NCBI RefSeq assembly: GCF_921293095.1
Contig: NC_060252.1
Span: forward strand, 310,001-374,000
Direction: 5' to 3'
Source: Ischnura elegans
Lineage: Eukaryota > Arthropoda > Insecta > Odonata > Coenagrionidae
DNA length: 64,000 bases
This document shows, one piece after another, positions 12,035 through 22,272 of the stretch; position 1 is the stretch's first letter; each line of letters starts with the position of its first letter. A program made the translations under genes and the position numbers. The notes beneath the pieces are model-generated. The model was given only the letters and a program-made list of their open reading frames with translations. It was not told the origin of the DNA and searched no databases.

Positions 12035-12073
12035 GGACTTTAGTCCGGCTTTTTCCGATTTCAGAGCCCTGTG
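12035..12073 (-). repeat. Transib-1 right terminus, RSS-like
   Basis: Read inward (minus strand): CACAGGG, a 22-bp spacer, then ACTAAAGTC. It differs from the CACAGTG heptamer by one base. It ends against CGGCG (12074-12078), the presumed target duplication, which also abuts the left end of Transib-2. Assigned to Transib-1 by position; the partner end was not found. Confidence 0.6.
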
Positions 12074-12078
12074 CGGCG

Positions 12079-12117
12079 CACAGTGGGCCAAAACCGAAAA
12101 AAGCTGGCCAAAAGTCG
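12079..12117 (+). repeat. Transib-2 left terminus, RSS-like
   Basis: Heptamer CACAGTG (12079-12085), a 22-bp spacer ending GCTGG, and CCAAAAGTC. In V(D)J signal terms this is the layout of a 23-RSS with the spacer one base short. It would be the transposase binding and cleavage site. Confidence 0.85.
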
Positions 12118-13639
12118 AAAAATGAGGTTAGCGCAAATCAACCAAAAACAGTTGATATTTATTATTAAGCATGTACTCTTTAAGATAGGGTGCCACACAG
12201 AGCATAGAATGTGTTAATATAATTTTTACAGCTGGTCAAAGTAGAGCATGTCAGAGAGACTTTAGTGACCTGATTTTTTCCGTTGAAAATAGCTAAATTT
12301 GTGGCTTCATTACAGAGTCGTTGTTAAGAATATTGGTTTCAAAGTATTTTTATCCATAACATTGATCTTTATTAAATGAATGGAGAGAGTTTTTGCTTGA
12401 TTTTACTTGCTAATTAATATTTTTATAATTTTTCAAAAACTGTGTTGATTTTCCATGAAATTTTATGTTTAACGGTAATTATCGTTTATATGTACATCAG
12501 GCTACACAGAGTTATTTATACTGTGAGATAGAAAAAAGCATATAGAACAATTTACAGAATGCAGTTTTTGCGATAACTTGCGATCCTAATTTTAACAACC
12601 ATATTTATGTGAATCCACCCCGGCCACTCGGACCACTGTGGCGGCCACGAAACGGCGGCGGGACTAAGCGAGGAAAGGATATGATATCCGTGCATAAAGA
12701 CGACGGAATGCCTGCTCAATGACATAAGTCACTTGAATACTTATTTTATGAATACTAATAACCTTGATTTTTGCATATTATACTATAAATGGCTAAATTC
12801 AACGTACATCTTGGCGCAGATAACAGTTTCTTGCTAAATTGGTGACTGGCAATTCTACGATTAGGAGGTAATTGGGAGGTTTCTCAGCAGAGTTATGGGC
12901 TAAAATCTTTGAAAAGATTTTTCCAGAATTTCGGATTTCCCTCAAGCATCATGAGCAGGCTGTGGTCGAGGGGTTTAGGGAAGGTCATGCACATGCAGCG
13001 GCAGGCGCCCGCGCCGGCTGGTTGAGGATTTGCGACCCTCCGTACTTACTGGCCCGGCAATGCTGGTTTTACAACCTTGCTGGTAATGACTCTTTTCTAC
13101 TTCCCCTAATTCTATGGTAGCTATCCCAAGTTATGCTTTTTACACGTTTTCGCCTCTTGCCGACCCTTTCCGCCACTTGTTCCGACAAATGGAATTCTCA
13201 GTTAGTGTCCCTAGGGGTTTTCCGGTTGTTTTTGCCTACCACATGCATCAGTTGTCCTAGCGAGAGTGTCGAGTGAACATCCACTGTAAGTGACTGTGCT
13301 GTGTTATAACACTGGATTGATCTGTCAACGTTAGAAGCACTTCAAAGGAGGATATAGTTGTACCTGGGAAGCAAAGCCTCCTTGCACCCGCCTCCGTTTC
13401 GTTGTGACTACAATAAGTGTACTCCTCATCCATCGAAAACGATTTTACTCTCCATTGTGGTGAGAAGAGTGCTAATGGTAAGCAAAATTTTCATTTTTAA
13501 AATGGATTCCTCGTTAGAGTCCGCATTTTTTTTTTGCTACCCATGTATGACTGATGATAGTTGGGCTGTCGATGGAACTGATTACCTGATATTTTTTTAT
13601 TTCATATAGTAGTGTTTGATACTAAATTTGATATAAACC

Positions 13640-16128
13640 ATGGAGAGTAGAGAAGTGACGCGGTTACAGCTTCATGACAAAATTGTGGAGAGAAAAAAAG
13701 TACCACGGCACGTGAGATAAAAAATGTTGTGATAGATTTTTTGATTGAAAAATATCGATTGAATGCTAATTTAAAAGGTATTTTGACGAAGTGCCTACAA
13801 GCATACTTTTTCGCAAGATATTTTGAGAAATGGAAGAAGGCGCAGCGAAGGGAAAGCTACTTTAGAGCTAATAATAGCAAATGGCTAGAGGAAGAAATCA
13901 AATTCCCTGAAGTAGTGTACAAATATCTTCCTGCTACCTACGGAATTTTCATTAAAATGTTTAATAAATAGTTTTTTTTTAGATAGAATCGCTTTTCTAT
14001 GTCACTAATTCGTACTTTTACAGATTCACCGCTGGACACCGTGTTTGGTAGACCTGCATTACACTTTGAAGTTTCTAGTGAAAGATCAAAACTAAGGAAA
14101 ACAGAGCAGCTAAGAGCTGTTACATCAGTAAAGGAGTTATCATTCGCCGCGTCCATGAAATTCCGCGAGCGAGGAGAGGAATCAACTGCCAAAGTAATTA
14201 AAGAAGTGACAATGGCGACTCCCACAAGAGCTACTAGAATTCTTTCCAAATGGAGGAAAAAGGACCATTCTCAGAGGGAAATGACACCAGAAACGGCACT
14301 TTCCCTTTTTATTTCAGTGAATATGACAAAATTCCAGTACAACCTCATCCGGCATGTGTCAAAAAATCACGGGCATAAGTTGTTTCCCAGCTACAATCAG
14401 GTGTTTTCCGCAAAAAAATCAACTTATCCAAATGGAATACATATCAGCGAGGAAACGTGTGAGGTGGGCACACAAGAGTTACTTAACCATACGGCACAAT
14501 GGATCATTGAATCCATGACAAATGATTCTATGGAACATATCGCCATTCCACATGAATGCACGTTGATCTGCAAGTACGGCTTCGACGGCAGTGCGGGGCA
14601 TTCTCAATATAAGCAAAAATGGACGAGGGATGAACTGAATGATGAATATTTATTTGCAAGTTCATTGGTTCCTCTCCATTTGAAACGCAATATTTCTGGT
14701 AAGAGAAATTATTTCTTTAAATAATGTAGTCTGCTCTATCGGATAAACCTCCTTCATGAAAGACTTTATTCCAGGAAATTTTTTGTGGTCCAATCCCTGC
14801 CCTTCATCGGTAAGATATTGCCGACCGATTCGTCTTCAGTGGGCTAATGAAAGTAAAAAGCTTTCAATTGAGGAAGAAAAGTATATAGAGAGGCAAATAA
14901 AGACGCTTAAGAATCTAGAGATTGAAAAATGTTCAGTAAAATTTTGTATGGTACTCACAATGATAGACGGAAAGGTTAGTACGAGTAATAGACCTCTATC
15001 ATTGACATCATTTTGTTTTTCTATTGTGGCCTGGTTTGAGTGTACTACAGGAGCTCATGATTATCTATTTTAGGTGTGCAATGCTCTTACTAATGCCAGT
15101 TCAATGAAGTGTTATATTTGTGGGGCAAGGATATCCGAAATGAACAATCTGGAGAACTTGAGGACTGCAATTAGTACCTCACGATTTTCATTTGGCTTAT
15201 CCCCTCTCCATTGCTATATTCGGTGCTTGGAGTGTCTTTTACGCATATCCTATCGCTTGGACATAAAGCAGTGGAAAGTGAGTGTATTTTAAACCTACGT
15301 GAAGCTTTTATTGCTTGTAATACATTAGTAATGTGTCTGTCCGTGTATTTTAATTCTGATTTCATTTTGAAACTTCATATTTAAGGCAAAGGTTAATGAT
15401 GGGAGTAAACAGAAAATGCAGGCTAGGAGAGAAAGGATTCGGAGGTTATTTTAAAAAAATGGGCCTGATAATACATGTACCAAAACCAGGATACGGCACC
15501 ACAAACGATGGTAACACAGCTAGACGCTTCTTTTCGAACCCAAAATTATCAGCAAAAATTACCGGTAAGAGAGTCTGACGACAGCTACAAAATTTGAAAA
15601 TCTTCGGTGCTGAAATTAAGAGAGATGTTTTAGTCAATTAAATATTTTTCAGGACTACATGAACAACTGATTTGAAGGCTTTCAAATATTTTGAAAGCAA
15701 TCTCAAGCTGTCGAGCACTCAAACACAGTGAGTTCAGAAAATACTGTCTAGCGACAGCAATATTGTATGTGAAAAAATACCCTTGGTATTATATGCCGCC
15801 AACGGTGCACAAGCTTTAATTTCATGGTGCAGGTATATCCAAGGAAGCTATTCTACCCATCGGGCAGCTTTCAGAAGATGCCTTGGAATCGAGAAATAAA
15901 GATATTAGGAAATTCCGGCAACACAATACGCGGAAGATATCAAGAGAGGCGACTAATGAAGATTTATTTCGGAGGTTGCTGCTCACCTCTGATCCCTTGA
16001 TATCTTCGATTTCATTTCGCAATAGTAAATTGAAGGAAGATTTAGATCCAGAAGTGAAAAAACTTATTGACAACGGGAATGATAAATATGAAGATGAGAG
16101 TGATGACGAGTCATCAGAGGATGAGTGA
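13640..16128 (+). pseudogene. Transib-2 transposase (RAG1 core-like), intron-containing, frameshifted
   Basis: Coding exons by splice sites and by alignment with Transib-1: 13640 to about 13935, 14024-14698, 14775-14974, 15074-15277, 15386-15564, 15653-16128. Exon borders fall at the same codons as in Transib-1; the fourth exon is 200 bp in both. Motifs: TPTRATRILSKWRKK; YGFDGSAGHSQYKQ with the first catalytic Asp; RYCRPIRLQWANES; LTMIDGKV; CYICGA; GQLSEDALESRNK with the RAG1 E962-like Glu; acidic tail DESDDESSEDE. Defects: a frameshift in the first exon (about 13690-13715), a poor donor at its end, a frameshift in an A-run near 15450, and stops in the last exon. Proteins 1 and 2 are clearly different subfamilies. 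Confidence 0.87.
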
Positions 16129-16654
16129 CCACTTTTATTTTATGTATTAATTGATTAAAAATATTGATTCAAGTTTTTGACAATGAAATTATTGGCAAAT
16201 ATTTATTCAATATTGAAATTATAAATTATCATGGTCTCTGTCACTGGTTAAAATTTATGTTGCATTGCACTCAACTACTAATTATATGCGGTGCCTTTAT
16301 GGTATGTACCCTTTCATGACGGTTTTACCCTTGAGCCTTCGCGCGGAGGCCGCGTGCAAACGGTAAGAAACCTAACGGTTCGCGCGCTCCCCAAGCCCTT
16401 TTCACTCGTGGGCAGCCCATTTGTGTACCCAAATTTGTTCTTTTACTTTGAAAACGTGCAAATATTTCCAGTAGAGAAATTTAGTTTTCCCGAAATAAGC
16501 CGCCTATGCGATTGGCTCGCTCATTTCTAGCCGAGTCAGTCTCCTTTCAGTATTCCTAGTCGAATTGCCGAATGACGTTCACAGAGTAGTTGCTCAGTTA
16601 TGGATACAACGAAAGTGACTAGTCAAGATTTGCATAATGTGGTCTTGGCAAATA

Positions 16655-16779
16655 GAGAGGGGACTATTCACAAAGTTTTAATACATGGAGCGGGAATTGT
16701 GAAACATTACATTCTTCCTATTGGACAGCTTTCCGAGGAGACATTGGGAGCCCGACACGAGGAAGTTAGAAGACCATAA
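16655..16779 (+). pseudogene. Extra Transib transposase C-terminal fragment
   Basis: This short stretch encodes TIHKVLIHGAGIVKHYILPI followed by GQLSEETLGARHEE and a stop, the last-exon motif of Transib transposases including the RAG1 E962-like Glu. It lies within the Transib-2 ends but after that gene's stop, and differs from it. It may be a remnant of a fourth subfamily or of an older insertion. Confidence 0.75.
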
Positions 16780-17070
16780 CATATCGGGAAAAACATACCA
16801 GAAAAGTTTGTTTTTGGACTCAAAATTTACCTTATGCACAACTATTTGACAGCTTCAACGGCAGAAAAATTCTATTTTTCCCTTGATATTTCCATAGCAG
16901 AAGGTAGGCATGCCCCTGTAGAGTTTGCTTCCCGTATCACATTCGCCTATTTTTATTGTTATCGCCCTTCTAAACAATATTGTGGCCTAAATAATCCTAA
17001 ATAAATTGTATTTTTACAATACACAATTTGTAAAAAGTTTCGTTAATTTTCCAATTCTTTCGACTCTAGC

Positions 17071-17109
17071 GACTTTTGGCCAGCTTTTTTTTGATTCTAG
17101 CCCACTGTG
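17071..17109 (-). repeat. Transib-2 right terminus, RSS-like
   Basis: Read inward: CACAGTG, a spacer of exactly 23 bp with a run of eight A, then CCAAAAGTC. It pairs with the left end at 12079-12117. Confidence 0.87.
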
Positions 17110-17114
17110 CGGAG

Positions 17115-18435
17115 TCTGTGATCCGTCGGCGGAGAAGGCAAGAGATGTCTGTGGAGCTGGAAGACAAGGCGTTGCACTCGGGGCCAAGATTTCCGGGAGA
17201 AAGGGTGGAGAAAAGGGGGGGGGGATTGGAAGGCACTCGACTTGTCGCCAGGGACGACCTTGAGGAGCGCACAATAGTAGCTGCCGCACACCCCCCCGAG
17301 TCCACCAAAGGGAGCAGATGCTTCGCGCAACGAACTCCAGACCAAGGGTCATAAACACGCTGCCCGGTGGATAAATATTTGCGGCCCTTAGGAGTTAAAG
17401 AAAATATTATGTAGTCATACAGAATATAAAATGTATATCGACACACTCGTCAAAAATAAAAAAATGCCAAAAATCGACAAATTCATTGATTAAAATTTTT
17501 AACCAATAATTAATATTGCACGTTGAAATTGCACGTTTTTATTTATTTCAATGATGTTAATTGGATTAATATGGCCCTCCATACGCTGTGAAATCGATTT
17601 TTGACCCTTGAATTAAAAAAGGTTGACGATCACTGCCCTAGACGAAGATTACATGAGGCTTCATCCTGGGCGTTTGTGTTTCTTGGCCTCGCACTGCCCG
17701 TTATAAAAGCTTTAAGATGCCCACTGCCGGCGCCATGTAAAGCCGATTAGTTTTTAAGTTTAATTTTAGAACTATAAAACCTTAGGGAAATTCATCATCA
17801 GGTAATTAATTTTAATTCTTCCTAATTTTAAGAGTGCAATGCACACGCTCACTAGAAGACTTTCTTTCCTTTTCTCCTTCACTTACACTGGAAAGGTAAA
17901 TACTGGTCCCTTACACGCTTGAAAAGTCATGTCCCGTATGTCGAGATTTATTCTCCAATGCAAATTAAAGACTAATTCTCCAATGCTAATTAAGTGCCAA
18001 GGGCACGCTCCAAAATGCTGAAAATGTGGTCTGAAGACGCACAGAGGCAGCAAGCTAAATGCAAGGGCCAAAAGCCCAGTCAATGAGGGAACGAACGAAC
18101 GCATTAAAATATATAACGGGGAATGTTTACCATACAAAATTTTATTGAATATTTGCATAATCTTTAAATTTAATCTTTTGCATTTATTTTATAATATTTG
18201 CATAATCATTAGGTGTATATATTGATATTACGACTTGCACTAATCTCTTTCAGGGAAGAGGGATTATTATTATTATCTACCAGCTTCAAAAATAAACAAA
18301 AACAGTAGCAGTTTTTCTTCAAGAGCCTTACATGCTCAGAATGGTAGGGTGAAATGGGTAAAGAGAACGCAACATACCCGCAAAACTGCTAGTAAAATTT
18401 TTCATTCATCATGAGCAACTTCCATAAAGTAACGC
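17115..18435. other. No gene; possible one-sided hAT end
   Basis: Contains a GC-rich patch (17100-17350) and AT-rich sequence. At 17620-17640 the text reads, on the minus strand, CTAGGGCAGTGATCGTCAAC followed by a T-run and, further in, GAGGGCCATATTA, reminiscent of ends of Charlie-like hAT elements. I found no matching left end, so it is not called as an element. Confidence 0.3.
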
Positions 18436-18822
18436 CTCAGACTATCAACTTGATATAGAGGTTAACTGCGAGATGAGCAAGTTCTCTCGTCGAAAAAGCT
18501 GTCACGGACAAAAAGCGGCGGTGTTCTGAGTGGGTATTCGGCTACCTTTGGGTAAGGTAGACCATTTAAATGATACCGAAACCTGTTAAGATACCGTGAC
18601 TTGGCGACTGGGAGCCGCCAACAATTATGCCTCTCATCACTCGGGGGAGAGGGCAGCAGCTCTTCTTCACATGTGCGAAGGTGGAGACCATACTGGTCGG
18701 TACAGCGACACACATTTCACTACGGGCGTGGTAACATTTACTTTAACGGCTATAGTACTGCCATGTGGAAGGCAAGGGGAAACCACCACATTATCATCCC
18801 GAGGAGTCGCAGCTACTCCAAC

Positions 18823-19748
18823 TCAATTTATATAATGACACGATGGAATTCTCTCGGGTTAAATATTCCGGAGGTAAACTAGTCCCCCATTCGGATCTCC
18901 GAGCGGGGACTACTCGAGAGGGTACATCGGTCAAAGGTGATAGAATAGTACGGATAGGAACATGGAACGTCAGATCACTTCGTACCTGCGGTAGGCTAGA
19001 GAACTTAAGGGTGGAGATGCGAAGAATGAACCTCAACGCATTAGGCATCAGCGAAATTTTGGAGTGGAAGCTAACATAATGATACACGCATGATCACTAA
19101 ATAGTAATGTTGGAGTAGGGATAATGCTTAAAAAAATTGCCGATGTGCGTGTTAAAAGCTACCTGCAGTTTAATGAAAGGATAGTAATGATGAAGATAGA
19201 TACTAAACCCGTAGCTACTGTAGTCGTGCAGGTTTACAAGCCTACATCAGAATATGAACTAGTACTCCACTCTACTTATACAGCTACTCCACTCAATTTA
19301 TATAATGACACGATGGTATTCTCTCGGGTTAAATATTCCGGAGGTAAACTAGTCCCCCATTCGGATCTCCGGGCGGAGACTACTCGAGAGGGTACATCGG
19401 TCAAACGAGATAGAATGTTACGGATAGGAACATGGAACGTAAGATCACTTCGTACCTGCGGTAAGATAGAGAACTTGAAGGTGGAGATGCGAAGAATGAA
19501 CCTCGATGTATTAGGCATCAGCGAAATGAAATGGCCCCAGGAAGGAGACTTTTGGAGCGGAAGCTACAGAATTATACACACAGGATCGCTAAACGGTAGT
19601 TCTGGAGTAGGCATAATGCTTAGAAAGAGTGCCGGGATGCGTGTTAAAAGCTACCTGCAGTTTAATGAAAGGATAGTAATGATGAAGATAGATACTAAAC
19701 CCGTAGCTACTGTAGTCGTGCAGGTTTACAAGCCTACATCAGAATATG
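18823..19748 (+). repeat. Internal tandem duplication of LINE 5' region
   Basis: Copies at about 18823-19258 and 19284-19748 both run from CAATTTATATAATGACACG, through the start of the endonuclease (GTWNVRSLRTCG), to CCTACATCAGAATATGAA. The first copy has a small internal deletion in the endonuclease part (after LGISE). The junction lies at about 19259-19283. Confidence 0.85.
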
Positions 19749-21134
19749 AAGATGAAGAAGTATAAGATGTCTACCAAGATATAGCGGAAGTTAACAAGCG
19801 GGTAAGAGGGGGAGAAAATCTAATTATTTTAGGTGACAGGAACGCCGTCGTCGGCGAAGGTCAAGACCGAATAATAACAGGGAAATATGGGTTAGCTAAC
19901 CGAAATGAAAGAGGAGAAAGGCTACTGGAATTCTTCACGGAGCACAGGCTAGTGGTTGCCAACACTTTATTCGAAAATCCGCTGCTAAGAAGATACAGGT
20001 GGAAGATGCCGGGAGACCTTAGAAGATTCCAAATCGACTACATTCTAGCGAAACAAAGATTCAGGAACCAGGTGAAGGACTGCAAAAGTTATCCATGGGC
20101 AGATATCGATAGTGACCATAACTTAGTTATGATGAAATGCAACCTTAAATCTAAAAAGTTGAAGAAAGCCGTGAAAAACATATGGCAGATTGAAATATTG
20201 GAGGTTCAGCATCAACTTGCCTTTAGAGAAGCTTTAGGAAGGAGAATATGGGAGGATATGACCAATAAACCAGTTGAGGAGAGCTGGAAAACCATTAGAA
20301 GTGGTCTGCAGGCAGCAGCAAAGGAAGTTCTTGCTAAAAGAAGAGTCATTATGAAAAAACCATGGATCACGCAGGTAGTATTAGATCTCATTGAAGAAAG
20401 AAGAAAATACAAGGCTGGGGAAACAGATGAAGGACAGAATTGTTACAAGAGAATAAGGAACGAAATATGTCGAAAAGCGCGGAAGGCTAGAGAAACGTGG
20501 ATTAAAAATATTTGTGAAGACTTACAAAAAATTCTTAAACATTGAAAAGTAGAGGCCGCCTATAGGATAGTAAAGGAACACTTTAAGGAAAGGGGCGTAT
20601 GATGAAATACCCTTAGGGACAAAAACGGAGAACTAATTCTTGAAAACGAAGACAAAGGGAAGAGATGGAAGGAATATCTGGAAGATTTGTACAAAAGAAG
20701 CAGCTTAAGAACGAATACTATCAAGAACGAGAGGGAATTGGATGCCGATGACATAGGAGCCCTTATTTTAAGATCAGAATTTGATGCGGCTGTAAGAGAC
20801 CTTGGGATAAATAAAGCGTGTGGCATTGATGATATTCCCGCAGAGCTAATTAAAAATGCAGGAGAGAAGACGTTGAAGCAGTTATACAAAATCATAAGTG
20901 AAATGTGTTCCTCAGGTGAGATACCAAAGAACTTCGAGAGGAACATTATAATCCCTATTCCCAAGAAGCAGTCTTAGTAAAGTGCGAAGATTTTAGGACC
21001 ATAAGCCTTACTACTCATGCGTCAAAGATTCTGACAAGGATCACCTATAGAAGAACAGAACGAAGAGCAGGAGAGTACTTGGATCAGGACCAATTTGGAT
21101 TCAGGAAACATAAAGGCACAAGAGCAGCAATATC
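19424..21134 (+). pseudogene. LINE endonuclease and partial reverse transcriptase
   Basis: Broken reading frame of the second RTE-like LINE. Endonuclease: IGTWNVRSLRTCG, LGISEMKW, a weakened catalytic block LGDRNAVVGEG (W to R), FQIDYILAKQRF, DSDHNLVMMKC. Then a linker (KPWITQVVLDLIEERRK) and early reverse transcriptase: KACGIDDIPAELIKNAGEK, NIIIPIPKK, DFRTISLTTHASKIL, DQFGFRK. Stops or frameshifts occur near 19765, 20545, 20600 and 20975. The FADD-containing half is absent. Product family certain, function lost. Confidence 0.85.
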
Positions 21135-21150
21135 CCAGGCTACCAAGTAC

Positions 21151-22187
21151 TCTGCTAGTTACGTTACTAGGGTCTAAAATTTTTCAAGCCCCCGGTAACG
21201 TTCTCATTTTGACGCTTGGGCAACGGATATTTCGAAGATGCTATTCGCTTAACCGAAAATCGTTCAGTTTAGCCAACAAAACATTCCAAGGCCACACCAT
21301 ATCAAGTCAGTACATTATACATTCCGAGGTAAGCTTTTTCTACTCACGCCCCTAGTCAGAAACCTTACGATGCCAATTATAGGCTGCTACGAAATCCAGG
21401 CCAAAAAAATGAAGATCTTAGTGAAATACCGAAACCGTTTTTCACTATGAAGGTCAAAATAATAAATATTACGGTCTAGACGATTCTGTTACTCGTAACG
21501 CCGTAAGGTTATATTTTCCCTCGCCATATCCGAAGAATTTCGAGACGTATTCATAAACGCGGCAGTATAAACACCTTGGGCTAAAATCAAGAATGGTCTC
21601 AGCATGGCTAATGCAAAGTAGCGCATTCATCAATTAGCCACAGGAAAACTATTTATGAATAGCTTCTATTCTTTGCAATACCTTCGTATGGTAGGAATAG
21701 AATCGGGCAGGGAACAATGCTATCACATAATCACTGCCTATATTAGAAATGTGTGGAAAAGCGTATTGCCTAAACTTGGCGCAGATATGAAAGACAAGAT
21801 TATGATTCCACCAAACAAGAGCTTTCTCAGACCCACCGGTCACATAAATCCACAGACTTGGCTCTGGTCATGTTTCCTTTCATTCCATGCCGCTCCTTTT
21901 AGAGATATTACGGTCGCGTCGAAAAAAACAGCAAGTTTCACATTTGGAGACAAGAGGGAATAATTCTCCCACTCTATTGTCATGAGAAGGACGGTCCGTT
22001 ATGCCCTCGAGAGAAGGTCACGCAATATTTCGACGTGCACCGCACAGCGTTCGAACGAAGACTTACTTGCAGATACTACTCCCGTCCCAATGAAAAACAA
22101 GCGATAGTAAAGAGTCTAGAGTAGCACCGTCTAGTGGTGGCGTGGCTCAACCTCCACACATAATTCGAAAACCAAACAATCACAGTA
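21151..22187. other. No recognised feature
   Basis: Mixed-composition sequence after the LINE break point. An open frame at 21655-21963 encodes a peptide I cannot relate to anything; I do not call it a gene. Confidence 0.3.
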
Positions 22188-22272
22188 GGGTAGTTTCTTC
22201 ATCAAAGAAGTAATAATCTCCAGGAGTAATAATCTTTCGATTTAGACAAAAAAAATTAATAGGAAACCACCC
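22188..22272. mobile_element. 85-bp deletion derivative of a TA-flanked MITE
   Basis: Starts GGGTAGTTTCTTCATCAAAG and ends GGAAACCACCC, with TA on both sides (22186-22187, 22273-22274). The ends and the inner block CAGGAGTAATAATCTTTCGA match the larger copy at 23623-24274. TA flanks suggest a Tc1/mariner-type mobiliser. Confidence 0.7.

Larger units (their letters stand above)
2282..12073 (+). mobile_element. Transib-1, RAG1-like DNA transposon with nested insertions
   Basis: Transib superfamily element carrying a seven-exon transposase gene (3105-8964). The right terminus at 12035-12073 reads inward as CACAGGG, a 22-bp spacer and ACTAAAGTC, matching the termini of Transib-2 and Transib-3 with a few changes. 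It is followed by CGGCG and directly by Transib-2. No matching left terminus was found; an inverted copy of the 3' end lies there instead, so the left limit given is only the edge of that copy. A full RTE element (5179-8491) and a hAT-type element (8992-10656) inserted later. Confidence 0.75.
12079..17109 (+). mobile_element. Transib-2, complete RAG1-like DNA transposon (inactive)
   Basis: A 5,031-bp element with matching termini. Left end 12079-12117: CACAGTG, 22-bp spacer, CCAAAAGTC. Right end 17071-17109 (inverted): CACAGTG, 23-bp spacer, CCAAAAGTC. The ends also share GCTGG before the A-rich block. Flanks are CGGCG on the left and CGGAG on the right, a 5-bp duplication with one mismatch, as expected for Transib. 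Inside lies the transposase gene at 13640-16128, then a second, unrelated-subfamily transposase tail at about 16655-16779. The 12.1-13.6 kb part is non-coding leader as far as I can see. Confidence 0.88.
18436..21150 (+). mobile_element. Second RTE-like LINE, decayed and 3'-incomplete
   Basis: A different family from the element at 5.2 kb, with a long leader (18436-18940), endonuclease and the first part of reverse transcriptase. Homology stops near 21134-21150, just after FGFRK and GTRAAI, before the catalytic FADD block, so the 3' half is missing. A second leader fragment of this family is at 1345-1741. The 5' part is duplicated in tandem (separate entry). Confidence 0.83.

Noticed and set aside
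3105-16128. A RAG1/RAG2 or ProtoRAG locus
   Set aside because: The proteins resemble the RAG1 core but lack the RAG1 N-terminal RING region, and no RAG2-like kelch frame lies nearby. Ends, 5-bp duplications and gene layout fit Transib transposons.
17620-17640. End of a Charlie-like hAT element
   Set aside because: Only one end was seen, with no matching left end or 8-bp duplication.
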